Source of the DNA: Phoronis australis
Lineage: Eukaryota > Phoronida > Phoronidae
NCBI GenBank assembly: GCA_002633005.1
Contig: NMRA01000350.1
Span: 195,642-259,641 of the forward strand
Length of the DNA: 64,000 nt
Direction: 5' to 3'
Made by a program: the position numbers and the translations under genes. Under the pieces are notes generated by a model. That model saw only the letters and a program-made list of their open reading frames with translations, ran no database searches and had not been told where the DNA came from. Positions 37,202-48,954 of the stretch are shown here, piece after piece (the stretch's first letter is position 1; every line of letters begins with the position of its first letter).

Positions 37202-37490
37202 AACCTGCTTTGCAGGTTGTTATAGCCCATTCGGCTGCTTGGTGTACCCATTTGGTACTTTATTATATGATGTTTGCCCTTTTGGCAGTTGTACCCATTT
37301 GGTACTTGTTATTGAATTTGCCGTTTTGCTCGACCCACTTGGTAGGCAATCGGGCAATACCCATTTGGTATTATATACCCATTTGGTACTATGCTAACCT
37401 GTGCCACGTACTATACGATACTCAATTACACATTGGGTATCGTGAATGTGTGTGTTATCTCTTGTAATTAAGGAACCCACCTGGTTCCTT
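37202..37490. repeat. Cluster of small hairpins with varied stems and 3-5 nt loops
   Basis: Within 290 bp there are at least nine inverted repeats. They are AACCTGC/GCAGGTT (37202-37218), AGCC/GGCT (37224-37236), GTACC/GGTAC (37244-37258 and again near 37290), a TGCC/GGCA unit, ATACC/GGTAT near 37358, an ATACC/GGTAC unit at about 37374, a 12-bp stem around TACAC (37415-37443), and AAGGAACC/GGTTCCTT (37470-37490). The loop is usually CATTT or CAYNN. Stems change while pairing is kept. Confidence 0.65.
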
Positions 37491-39999
37491 CTGTGAAATA
37501 TTCATTTGTAGAGCTGTGACCCTGAAATTCCCAATACAACCTAAAATTTTATATTATTGTTGTTGTTTTAGTTGTCCCCAATAAATTTCCATCGCTAACA
37601 TTTAGTTCTTGACTAAAATTCACTACACCCCCTCCCCTGGTTTGTGGCGCGGAATTTTTATACTTAGACAGCAGAGGTATATGTTGTAAGTTTCTGTGAG
37701 GTTTTAAAAAAATATTTTCCCTGTTGATTAAAAATCAAAGCCAATTTAGCAAGTGAATAATTTCTCAGTGAACAGTCACGGCAACTGCAGGGGAATTACT
37801 TCGCCGGTTACTGTGTCCGAGCAGCAAAATCAAGCACAGGCGTGCATTATTGCATTTGAGGTGTGGATCTCACTGTATTGAGATAAAACTTGCTTTGGTT
37901 TGTTGAAACATCGCCGTATGTGGATGTTTTTTTTTTCTATTTTACATTTGAACGGCCACTAAAACCGGCGACGATTTGCTGCCAAGTACGCACTGCGTCT
38001 CACACGACAATTGCTCACTTCAAGCTGGTACTTTGCATCAGTTTCACATTATGGCAATAAAGGTACGACATTTGTTGATAAAGAAAGATTTTGGTCTAAT
38101 TTATGATCTAAACGTGTACTGTTGCTGGAACTTGACGTACCCTCGCTATGAGACAGGGTTCTGACTACAGTAGCCGAGCATTGGCTGCGGGAGATGTGAC
38201 GTATACTTCACAAACTTATATTTATGCATTCAATACCTTTCATCCTATTCAAAGAACAGTAAAAGTTTGATAATTAAAATGAACAACTAGAATGAAAATC
38301 AAAAACAACCAAACAAAGTAACAACGCATTTAATCTCACGGTGATATCAATACGATTTCAAGGACAACATGACCAGCATTCATGATTCGTTCCTGAACTG
38401 AAACAGGAACTCAGTCACGGAAATAGACGGGAATATTTAATGATTTTCCGATCACGGCCGAGGTGCAAAATTGTGTTCAAAAAGGCTTTTAGTTTTATAA
38501 CAAAAAGGATGTGAATATTATGCCATGTTGCATATTACTTAATTTGTTATATATTTTTTAAAGTTTTTGAACTAGATTGCCTTTTGAGATAAGGACTTTA
38601 ATAGAAACCGATTTTCCAAATCTCCATACAAGAACTCCGAAGATACTGGGGCATCCGTCCAAAATAAAATTAACACTAGGAGCACGGTGGTGTCAAATCG
38701 GTCCGAAATTCGTCATCACCTGTCGTCAGCTTCTTAGGAACACAACTGTCAAATCTCGTTACGATTCTGCAAGTAGTTTAGGAGATACAACAGCGACGAT
38801 GGACCCCGGACACCCAGACAGAGATGAAGGAAATAGGCACCCACATATAAGCGTGTGGGGGCGTAAAGATGCTAATTAACAAACCAAGGGAATATGACCT
38901 TTATCTTGGCTACCATGATTTATTCCTTGTAGTTCTGCTTAGCTTCAGTAAATTTTCTAAGCTTTTTGTCATACCAGACAAAGGTCTGGACACAGCACTT
39001 AACAAAAAAGTCTGACGTTATTAGAGATGATTGTCATGGACGTTTGAAATATTTAATGATGTCGGGGTGTTGTGAAGTTTCTGGAGTGTTGAGGCGATTT
39101 TGGGAGATGTTCTAGAGAGTTTTACAGCGTTTTGGTAAAAGTTGAATTGTTTTAAAGTTTGCATGTTCTTGTGGCCTTTGTTGGGTGTCGTGGCACCTAT
39201 ACGCTTCCATACAAAACCAAGCGAGAACTGTTCTGTGTCCCCAAACATCTTTGACCGTATGATTGGACTTCGCACTTGATTAGCTGTGGAACACCTCCTA
39301 AAGAAAATTTGAAGCACTAGGAACTTTCAGAGGTGAAACCTGTTAACTGTTAAGCCAAACGTCGTGCCAGTACAGTTTTGGATACTGCAAACAACAATGA
39401 CTAAATGCATTTATGGTTACTACCCTGTAAAAACAGTGATCTTGGGGTGAGCCATCAGTTATTGATTCTGAACTGTTTTGATAAAAAATGGTTGTTTAAA
39501 CCGACGACGGCATAAATGTTTAATGAAAACACACCCGTACACCGGTGCATTGTGTGTTTAAATAATAAATGCCACTGAGACGTGCTGAATAATGATATGA
39601 ACGCATTTCCGAGTTTTAACATTTCTGAATTACTCGACTGAAATTTACAATGCAACAGTGTTTAAAATCTTTCATCATTGTAAGAGCTTTTTGTTCATAT
39701 TTTCGAAGAGTTCATTGGCGAATACTCACAGGGATGGTCGAAAATTTGGATCGTTCTCTCAGGTAAGTTTTCATATACGCATCACTTTCCTCACACTATA
39801 TGGCAACTAAGCTACATCGATATTGGCATTTAAATACAAGTTGCTTCTTCAATTCAACTCCAACTTCCTGTTGTGCTCAATATCGAATGTTTCCCTTGTT
39901 ACCTGATTACAATTGGCAGTAAAAATTCTAAATCTACAATGAGTGCGAAAACCCGGTGGATCTCCATGATAGCAAGTAGCAGCATATATTAATAAACAA
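37491..39999. other. Intergenic region with low-copy repeat debris
   Basis: No gene is recognised. The open frame at 38577-38879 ends in a block (GGAGATACAACAGCGACGATGG) typical of dispersed invertebrate repeats and is not convincing as a protein. The rest shows nothing specific. Confidence 0.45.
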
Positions 40000-40000
40000 C

Positions 40001-40975
40001 AATGGTTTTAAGTCGACTTGACATGTTTCGGTGTCATTTATTAGTGGAGCGTGAGGGTACCTCAGTGATAACATCAGTATTTCATAAGAAGACCTACACA
40101 GGACTGTACACTTGTTTTCATAGCTTCACATCCTTTGTTTATAAAGTAGGTCTCATTAAAACTCTAATAGACTGGGTATATCGCATTAACAACACTTAGG
40201 CTAGATTTGATTATACATGTAATATTAAAGAACTCACAACTAATTTGCAAAAAGAATGGCTATCCCCTAGAATTAGTCAATAGGGTACTGAAAGCAAGAC
40301 TCCAACATAACCCTGATGATATTCATCCTGTAGACAAAACTAACTACAAGTACTTTAAAGTACCGTATGTTGGGCTTTACGCCAAGACTGCTCAACGAAA
40401 ACTCAACAAATTGGTAAATGATTACTGTGTAAACTTAAGAGTTGTATTAACATTCAAGTCTCTGAAACTGTCGAATTTATTTAACCCTAAGGACAAAATT
40501 CCTATGGGTCTACGGTCCAGGGTAGTGTAGCCTACAAATTGATCTGTGCTGGATGTGGCTCCAGTTATATAGGTGAAACTGTTTGCCATTAGTGAAAACC
40601 AGGACCAAGGAACATCTAAATTCTGACAGAGGTTCACATGTAAATATTCACCTACAAAGCTCCAATCATTGTTATCAGCAGTGCTCTTTCAATGACTTTG
40701 CTATAATAGACCAGGCAGTAACAACAAAGGACTGAAGGCTTAAAATTCGTGAAGCTCTACACATCAGTTGGTGCAAGCCCAATCTCAATAGGCAACTGGC
40801 ACACCACAGGTTGTCATTGTTGGTCTAGTTCATTGTCACTCCCTGTAACTGACTGTATCTGTGCTTCATTACTTGTTGCTGGGCCTAGCTAGGTGGCCAC
40901 TCATGCATTCTCTCTTCTGATGATGGTGTTTGAATAAATGACAACGAAATACGTCAAGTCGACTTAAAACCATTT
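40001..40975 (+). mobile_element. Truncated Penelope-like element (PLE)
   Basis: The plus strand encodes the C-terminal end of a PLE reverse transcriptase (LLVEREGTSVITSVFHKKTY then TGLYTCFHSF, VGLIKTLI; about 40045-40197). A linker follows (40207-40530), then a GIY-YIG endonuclease relic: YKLICAGCGSSYIGE near 40532-40576, HLQSSNHC, FAIIDQAV, and LKIREALHISWCKPNLNRQL near 40740-40800. In-frame stops (after GETVCH and before RLKIRE) make it inactive. The N-terminal RT is missing. The ends form an imperfect inverted repeat of about 40 bp (left 40001-40043, right 40934-40975) around AAGTCGACTT. Confidence 0.8.
40914..40958 (+). ncRNA. Hammerhead-ribozyme-like motif at the PLE 3' end
   Basis: CTGATGA (40917-40923), GAAA (40946-40949) and the would-be cleavage triplet GTC (40953-40955) occur in hammerhead order. 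Stem II could be GGTGT with ACAAC (ACACC in the opposite end copy). Stem III would be the minimal 2-bp form, AT-AC-GT here and AC-AT-GT at the other end. CTT before and AAG after would close stem I. Hammerheads with minimal stem III are known from Penelope-like elements. One extra T before stem II and one mismatch suggest a degraded copy. Confidence 0.4.
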
Positions 40976-40983
40976 TTGTTTTC

Positions 40984-40989
40984 TTTAAT
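40984..40989 (-). terminator. Candidate polyadenylation signal (ATTAAA) of the LRR-Ig gene
   Basis: ATTAAA on the minus strand lies about 240 nt after the LRR-Ig stop codon, just before the PLE end. It is the common variant of AATAAA. No other signal was sought systematically. Confidence 0.4.
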
Positions 40990-41228
40990 GAAAACCTGAT
41001 ACCTATTAAATCAAATTCGTGATCTAACTTCTTCTACTATATACACAAGCCAAAATGGCTGCACCATCGCTTCTACAGTGTATCTCAAGTTGAAATCTCA
41101 TATTTTCCTTTCATTGCTTAGTGCTAACTAATACTGATTCATGTATTGTCTCTAATACAATTGTTGTAATCAGTTACGCGGTCATGTAGCCTTAAAATGG
41201 AATAGCTACCAGCTATAACACATCCGAC

Positions 41229-43094
41229 TCAAAACCACATGTCATATGTGGGAATTCTAAAATGCTTTGTAACGTTTCCAGCAATATTATTAGCCTGACA
41301 GATGAAGCGGGTTATGTTTGGTGTGATCTTTGTTTGTGGAATCCTCAGGTCGATCGAGCGAATTCGTGCACCTTCGTCCTGTGTGCTAATAGTGAAGTTA
41401 CTTTGGGAAATTCCTCTCACCATTTGACCATATTTCATAGACTCAATCTCCCAATGGATCTTCGGCATGGGGTCGCCGCTAGCAGTGCAGTTCAGGTGAA
41501 CATAGCCGTGTTCTAGGTGAACTGCCGTTTGGTCAATTACAATCGTCGGAGCTGCACAAGCGAGATCGGCGGCGGATGTGTCGGACAGCAGTAATTTGTT
41601 GTGGGGTGTGGTGCAACGTAATCTTGAGCCCCCCCGGTAGAATCGAGCTCTTAATGTTTTCAGCCATGACACCTCACAGTTACAATGGATAGGGTTTCTA
41701 TATATCGATAAAGCAGATAGTCGAGAAAATATGTCACGCAGTTCGTATTCGCTGAATGTTTTGATGAGATTACTGCTGAGGTAAAGGTACTGAAGATTAT
41801 TGAAAGACATTAGGGATTTCGCTTCAACTTCTTCGATTAGGTTTCCATCAAGGAGAACTTTGAACAGTCTTGACGACTGAATAAGGTTGAGGTGAGCAGG
41901 AAGTTTAGTCAACTGATTATTGCGCATGTCGAATAAGGTCAGTGCTGGGAGGTTCATGTCACGTGGTATTTCAGTGAATAAATTATTCTGCATCCACAAA
42001 GATTCCAGTTGAGTCAAACTACCGAAAACACTTCCGTGCACAAAGCTGAGTGCATTGTTACCCATTTCGAGGAATCTCAAACTTCTTAGGTGCAAAAAGG
42101 AGTCTGTGTCGATTTCTTTTATGTTACACTTGTGTATTATTAGCGTCTCCAAGTTATCTAAGTGTTCAAACATGGTCCGGGAAAGTCGACGTAAGTTGTT
42201 GCCAGGAAGTTTCAAAATTTTCAAACTTTGTAACCCAAAGTAGGATTGTCTTGGAATGACCTCCATGCCATTGTCGCCCAAGTTCAAATAAATCAAGTTC
42301 GGTAGGTTTTCAAACACACTGGACGTCAATTTTAACTGATTTGAGCTTAAATCTAAGTCACTTAGTGAATGTAAAGGACCCAAAATATCACTACTTATCG
42401 TCGTTATCTCATTTGCATTTAGGTTCAACTTCTTTAGATTCACGAGACCTTCGAATGCGTCATTTTGTATTTGCCTTATCTTGTTATTCGCAAGATTGAG
42501 ATAAGACAATGAACTCAGTCCGAATGTTGCGTATGGGAGTATTTCGGAAATGAGATTTCCTCCAAGAGAAAGGGACTGCAGACGAATGATGTTTGCAAGC
42601 GCAGATGAAGGAATTTCACGTAATCTGTTGTTCATCATGTTCAATTCTCGAAGGGTATTTGTTGACTCAAATTGTCCTGTGGTGTCTTCAATAACATTGC
42701 CTTGCAGGAATAGTGAAACCAGATGATCCCCTTTTCCAAATAGTGAAAAATCGAACACTCCCAGGAGGTTGTAAGCAAGGTCGACCACTTTAAGGTACTT
42801 TAACTTCGAAAAAGCTCGAGGTCGTATAGTTGCAATACCCGCTGACCTCAGTTTCAACTCTCGAAGGTGTTCAAGACCAACAACATCCTGTTCTGTTAGT
42901 TCCCATAAAGAACATCGATCACACCTCAAAGTTGTTATTGTTGGAGGAAGTGAGGGTGGTAGTTTAAATAGTCTAGTGCATTTGGCTTCCTGTGTGGCAA
43001 AGTCGCAGTAACACCCTGGAATACATCCATGAACGTACGGAGTAAAACTCCCAAGAAGCGTAGTAACCACCGCGAGTTCAATCAGTATCATCAT
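41229..43094 (-). CDS. Secreted leucine-rich repeat and immunoglobulin domain protein
   Basis: This is an intact 621-residue frame. Residues 1-23 form a signal peptide. An LRRNT cap follows (C24-x3-C28-x-C30-x8-C39), then about 16 LRRs of mostly 24 residues (LxxLxxLxLxxNxL, e.g. LSYLNLANNKIRQI). Next are an LRRCT cap (NPIHCNCEVSWLKTL with later Cys) and one Ig domain with Cys, Trp (HWEIE) and CQANNIAGNV. The stop follows 12 residues later, with no membrane segment or GPI signal, so the product appears secreted. Such proteins act in cell adhesion, axon guidance or matrix binding; the specific role here is unknown. The coding region is a single exon, as in LRRN, LINGO and AMIGO genes. TTCGTTTCAG directly before the ATG (43095-43105) suggests a 5'UTR intron. 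I cannot name an orthologue. Confidence 0.88.
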   Translation of the reverse strand: MMILIELAVVTTLLGSFTPYVHGCIPGCYCDFATQEAKCTRLFKLPPSLPPTITTLRCDRCSLWELTEQDVVGLEHLRELKLRSAGIATIRPRAFSKLKYLKVVDLAYNLLGVFDFSLFGKGDHLVSLFLQGNVIEDTTGQFESTNTLRELNMMNNRLREIPSSALANIIRLQSLSLGGNLISEILPYATFGLSSLSYLNLANNKIRQIQNDAFEGLVNLKKLNLNANEITTISSDILGPLHSLSDLDLSSNQLKLTSSVFENLPNLIYLNLGDNGMEVIPRQSYFGLQSLKILKLPGNNLRRLSRTMFEHLDNLETLIIHKCNIKEIDTDSFLHLRSLRFLEMGNNALSFVHGSVFGSLTQLESLWMQNNLFTEIPRDMNLPALTLFDMRNNQLTKLPAHLNLIQSSRLFKVLLDGNLIEEVEAKSLMSFNNLQYLYLSSNLIKTFSEYELRDIFSRLSALSIYRNPIHCNCEVSWLKTLRARFYRGGSRLRCTTPHNKLLLSDTSAADLACAAPTIVIDQTAVHLEHGYVHLNCTASGDPMPKIHWEIESMKYGQMVRGISQSNFTISTQDEGARIRSIDLRIPQTKITPNITRFICQANNIAGNVTKHFRIPTYDMWF

Positions 43095-43208
43095 TTCTGA
43101 AACGAAGACAGTTGGTCTAAATTTATCAACATATGTCTCGATTGAAGCTCTGTCTCAAGGACTCATGTTAAGTATCTTAACTCAATTGTTTACTTCCACA
43201 TGTATGTG

Positions 43209-44586
43209 TTAGCACGCTTGACAAAGTTCTTTAGTACTTAGCATCCAAGTATTGCTGGTGATTTTCTTTGGAGTTATGGGTGTTAAAATAATATAATATA
43301 CATTACTAACCTGTTAAATCTGGAACTTACAGCTCAACACAGAAAATGTAACCTCAACTGAGAAATAGCAAAACGATAGCGGGAGTGTTGTCGCACCTGG
43401 TCAACCATGAGCTTTTGTAGCTCCGTATATCAGTACGTGAGTAGGAACAGGTGGAAGGGGGTCAACGATACTGCTACATGTAGGTGCACTTACAATATTT
43501 CTATCATTTTTGCTCAGGTTCTCGTTTAAAAGAAAATATGGATGTTTTCAGGTAAACACTTTTAAATTTGGTGAATTCCTACTTTTATAATTTCAGATCT
43601 GTTTTAAAATATTTAGAATTAAAACTAGGCAAAATTTCATGAGTTATACAAAGTTTTGCTTTTTCCACAACCACGACTATTTTTAATCGAAAAAATTAAC
43701 TTTTTCAAAGCTTGGCGTTCTTCTAATCACGGCTTACAAGTATTCACTATGAAGAGTGCGACATGACCTATTTTTTACCAGGCTAATACGAACATAAAAA
43801 CAACGCTCACTGTCGAGTTTTGCATCTACCTTGTCTGCAGTTAATATCTTACTTTCTCACATGACCTGGAATGTGTTTCGACACCACTGGTTTGTAACAC
43901 AGAATACGTATTTTTGATATTACATGGGCGAACCACAAAGTAGTGCCAATTAGACACCCATACGCCTTACATTTATCGTCTGCAAAACACTAAAACAACC
44001 AAACGCTCGCCAGTCAAACAATGCCGGAATTCGGAGAAGGTGACAAGTTTAGGATTGACAAATTGAGTGTCGCAACTGTACGTACTCCCAGTCGGAAGGA
44101 CATACAAACAACTTCTTAAACGGACCCATCTTCGGCGGTGAATTCCAAACCCACGTTCATTCAAACGGAGACGAGCCACAACTCAAAAAACGCGGCGAGA
44201 CTGTCTAGCTGTGCTGTCTCATGGTAACTCAGTGCTCACCTGCCGGGAAGCCTTGCTATTATTTGTAAAATCATTTAAGTTTAAATTTTACAACTTCAAA
44301 TACTATTTATTAGAATACTTGCTACGTAAGCTGCATGCAATTTACAATATTGTTAAGCTTAAAATAAAACTATTACCAAAAAGTAACTGCGTTACTTTAC
44401 ATTGCGCATGCGTGTTTTTACAAAAGTTGAGTTATGTGATTGGCACGCCTAGTTTTTAGGCAAAAAGATCGTTTTTACGGTTCATGTGAGAAAACAAATC
44501 CAACACTCGTCTCATATTGAGGACATGGGCAAAAACTCTTGGATATTCTCCAAAATCTCTCGGCAAGCCTCTGATTTTGACGACAT
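43209..44586. repeat. Tandem duplication, copy 1 (~1.38 kb)
   Basis: The segment beginning TTAGCACGCTTGACAAAG matches 44590-45966 along almost its whole length, with only scattered substitutions and small indels. No open frame is preserved between copies. A third, diverged copy lies inverted at 61036-61795. It sits just upstream of the LRR-Ig gene. Confidence 0.85.
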
Positions 44587-44587
44587 N

Positions 44588-45970
44588 TCAGTACGCTTGA
44601 CAAAGTTCTTTAATTAGTACTTAGCATCCAAGTATTGCTGGTGATTTTCTTTGGAGTTATGGTGTTAAAATAATATAATATACATTACTAACCTGTTAAA
44701 TCTGGAACTTACAGCTCAACACAGAAAATGTAACCTCAACTGAGAAATAGCAAAACGATAGCGGGAATGTTGTCGCACCTGGTCAACCACGAGCTTTTGT
44801 AGCTCCGTATATCAGTACGTGAGTAGGAACAGGTGGAAGGGGGTCAACGATATTGCTAGGTGCACTACCAATATTTCTATCATTTTTGCTCAGGTTCTCG
44901 TTTAAAAGAAAATATGCATGTTTTCAGGTAAACACTTTTAAAGTTGGTGAATTCCTATTTTTATAATGTCAGATCTGTTTTGAAATATTTAGAATTAAAA
45001 CTAGGCAAAATTTCACGAGTTATACAAAGTTTTGCTTTTTCCACAATCACGACTATTTTTAATCGAAAAAATTAACTTTTTCAAAACTTGGCGTTCTTCT
45101 AATCACGGCTTACTAGTATTCACTTTTAAGATTGCGACATGACCTACATGTATATTTACCAGGCTACTACGAACATAAAAACAACGCTCACTGTCGAGTT
45201 TTGCATCTACCTTGTCTGCGGGTTAATATCTTACTTTCTCACATGACTTGGAATGTGTTTCGACACCACTGGTTTGTAACACAGAGTACGTATTTTTTGA
45301 TATTATATGGGCGAATCACAAAGTAGTGTCAAGTAGACACCCATACGCCTTACATTTATCGTCTGCAAAACACTAAAACAACCAAACACGCGCCAATCAA
45401 ACAATGTCGGAATTGACAAATTGAGTGTCGCAACTGTACGTGCTCCCAGTCGGAAGGACATGTAAACAACTTCTTAAACGGACCCATCTTCGGCGGTGAA
45501 TTCCAAACCCACGTTCATTCAAACGGAGACGAGCCACAACTCAAAAAACGCGGCGAGACTGTGTAGCTGTGCTGTCTCATGGTAATTCAGTGCTCACGTG
45601 CCGGGAAGCCTTGCTATTATTTGTAAAATCATTTAAGTTTTAATATTACAACTTCAAATACTATTTATCAGAATACTTGCTACGTAATCTGAATGCAATT
45701 TACAATATTGTTAAGCTTAAAACAAAACTATTACCAAAAAGTAACTGCATTACTTTACATTGCGCATGCGTGTTTTTACAAAAGTTGAGTTATGTGATTG
45801 GCACGCCGAATTTTTAGGAAAAAAGATCGTTTTTACGGTTCATGTGAGAAAACAAATCCAACACTCGTCTCTTATTGACGACATCGGTAAAAACTCTTGG
45901 ATATTCTCCAAAATCTCTCGGCAAGCCTCTAATTTTGACGACATTCAAGAGGTTTTGCTCATGTCATAAA
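44588..45970. repeat. Tandem duplication, copy 2 (~1.38 kb)
   Basis: This is the direct repeat of 43209-44586. An N at 44587 sits exactly at the junction. Copy 2 extends slightly further, to a CATGTCATAAACCTGAGACTC block that recurs at the third copy's end near 61080. Confidence 0.85.
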
Positions 45971-46084
45971 CCTGAGACTCAAATGGGATTCTCTATTTTG
46001 TTAACAACACAACATCCACTGATGATCGCATGATATACGCATATAGTGGTCATGTATCGTGCGCCTATCGGGTGAATGTAGCGC

Positions 46085-46290
46085 CCGCAATTAGGCTCGT
46101 AATTAGGACCGAGACTTTGCTGGTGTTTACGATCGCAATCATTACATTGTTTATCCAATGAAAAACTGGTATGTAGGTCATGTGAGCTTTGAAGCAGCTC
46201 TACGCTCGTAATTTTACATTGGTGATTTTACAGTCTTATTTTTCGCTCGTAATTTTACATCGGTAATTTTGTGCTCATAATTTTACCCTC
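46085..46290. repeat. CTCGTAATT motif cluster 1
   Basis: GGCTCGTAATTAGG, CGCTCGTAATTTTACAT (twice), GCTCATAATTTTAC and CCTCGTATTTTG recur within 200 bp. The same motif forms cluster 2 at 48955-49430. Confidence 0.65.
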
Positions 46291-46847
46291 GTATTTTGCG
46301 CATGCTATGAAGGTTTGAGGTATACACAAACAAGCTCAAAAACACGTGAAAAATATCAAAGACTGAATGCGATTTCTTTACTGGATGCCCCAGCCACCCG
46401 GCCATTGGAATATGGTCCGTTTTAGTACATATGCCAAAATGTATACCTAAGGTCTGACAATGCTATTATTTTATTTGCTAAAATTACCATGTTTTTTCAA
46501 TCGTAAGGCTAGGCTTTATTCGCTTACTCTTAAGAATGTGTGCAGATGATATATAACATCCCCAACAAATGTTCAAAACGGTTTCGGGGGGGGGTAATGT
46601 TGTAGCATTTCTAAATGTGAGTTGTAAATCTCCCATTTCTTATTCAGAAAAGGCTCTTTTACCTTCAGTTGTTAGAATGACCATGACCCGCAGGCCGGGG
46701 TTGTCTCCGTCGTGAGTTTTCACTGGGAGATTACCAGGATAGAGTTTCGTTGAAGGAGAATCTGGCGTGGTCACGTGCTTCGTTGTGATACACGGCGCTG
46801 TCTCGCAGTGTTGCGTTCTCTCCATCCCACGCCTATAGCTACGTGGG

Positions 46848-47007
46848 CAGGGGCGGATCTAGGGATTTTTAGTTGGTGGGGGGCCAAGGCAGAGTATTAG
46901 CCAGGATTCTGCCCGTCAGACATTCGCACCCTCGGACTACCAAATGGAATATTTGGGAGTTTTAGGGAAGCCATGGCCCCCTTGGCCCCCATCTAAATCC
47001 GCCACTG
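46848..47007. mobile_element. MITE-like element with GGGGCGGATCTAGG end
   Basis: This 160-bp segment is bounded by CAGGGGCGGATCTAGG and AAATCCGCCACTG, which form imperfect inverted ends. The interior includes GCCATGGCCCCCTTGGCCCCC. It is related to 22161-22315. Confidence 0.65.
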
Positions 47008-48954
47008 GTCGTTGCAGCGGCACCACGCGTATTAGTTTCCTAAACTAACCCATTACGTCTATTTTCGCCAAACCTGTCGTGATGTATTCAAGTTAACATC
47101 AACAAACATGTATTTGTGCTGAGCGTACACTTCTGACGCATTGGTCACTCGTGTTGCTAGAAGTATTCATGGGGCGGGTGAGTGGAATGACTAGAAGCAG
47201 TTTGCAAATATAAACGAGAAGGTAAAAAACACAAACTGGAACTTGGCGACAGGGGAGACGGTCTTTCTAGAATGAGCGGGTTTTTGAATGCCGTTGCACT
47301 CCTCCTGACAAAAATATTCACGGGAATTGTAATGAATATGTGTCAGAGAAACTGCTTGTTGCAATTTCCTAAAGAACGAATTCTCAGACTTTTGAATTTT
47401 TACGCTGGTGCGAAACTCGCCGAGTTAAAATCCACTGACAAGGTGAAGCTTATCTTCGGGCAAATAGTGTTAACGACGATTAAATGACATTTTCTGAGAC
47501 GATGTTATGACAAACAACGCAGAAACCAGAATGAATAAAAGACATGATTCAGGCCGTGAAGGAGAGAGGTGTGTCAGTAAGCCCACCATCAATTTTGTTG
47601 AAAATTAGGTGTGTTAACAAAGCAAATCGATATTTGTATAAAGAATGGTCTTTAATATTAATACATTTGAATACTTACAAAGGTGTGACAATTGTATTTT
47701 ATTTATTATTAAAGAATCTAATCGTGTGTGAAAGACCAAAAGATCTTAATGCATTGGTGAATATTTAATTGGGTTCATGTTAACAGTGTTCAATTAATAA
47801 AATGAAAAAAATCTTTGCTGTGTTCGTGGATATTATCATGTCGATAGTAGCTAGACAGACACAGAGACAACGGGAAGGACAAAGGGAAAGGCACTGAGAC
47901 AGAGAATAAGTTATCCAGTCAGACAGGCACCTAAACCTACAGACTGACAGACAGGTAGGTAGACGAGCAAACACGCAGTCGAATAAACCCATAGAATTAG
48001 GCACAGAAAAATAGGTACAGAAAGGTAGATGGGCTAGTCAGGAAAAAGACAAGTGTGGTCAAAATATGGTCTTACATAGACCCAGAATTCTATGGAATTC
48101 GTTTCTAAAATCGTTTTAAATGATCTCTTATAACCGCGCTAATAGAGCTGTGTACGTACCCTCAGGGATCAGGAGAAAGCATGGCATAAACCTCTCATTT
48201 CACGAGCCTATGAGTACATGTATACTTCTAGATAAAGAGATCCAACTTTTCAAAAGCGCCACGCACGTGAGCAGAAATCGCACGGTTGTAAATGTTCGTC
48301 ATTCTATCCAAGCCCACGAGCTATAGTTACATTTCAGCATGCTTTGATTGGTCGTGCTTGCGCTTTTGGTTAAAATTTGAGACAGTGATTTTCTGTTTCA
48401 ATGTACGTGACCCAAGACCTTTGCAAAATTAATATGAACTTTTTGGTGTTTTTATCAATTCCAGATAGTTTTACACAAACCAGATGGTTCTACCACAGGT
48501 TAGCAACAGCCCTAAATACAATGACTGAACAACATGAAAGTGACCTGAGAATTGAATCATAATTTTGACTCTCTCACTTCACCGGTATTGCACATTTTTC
48601 GTGTAGTTATTTGCATATCACAGTTAAGAATTAATTTCTGAAAAATCGGAGCAACTAGCAGTTATGCGTATATTTTCAGAGATCCTGTAACGTGTGAAGC
48701 AACATGTCAGTGATAGTCAAACTTGCCCGTTACTGTCGTTTAAGAGAAAAACAATCTAATTAGCGCCATTTCTTGCGTTACTCTGCGCCTTTTTGTANTT
48801 AGCAGTAATAAGGCTTAGCGCGACGACGTATTTTGATAAAAATTCCATATTTTACCAGTTGTTTACATGCAGACAGCCACGCATGCGCAATTTAATCACC
48901 ACTAGTACAGCAGCGACACCGCGAGGAGAATTCTCCGAATAGCCCCATTGTGTA

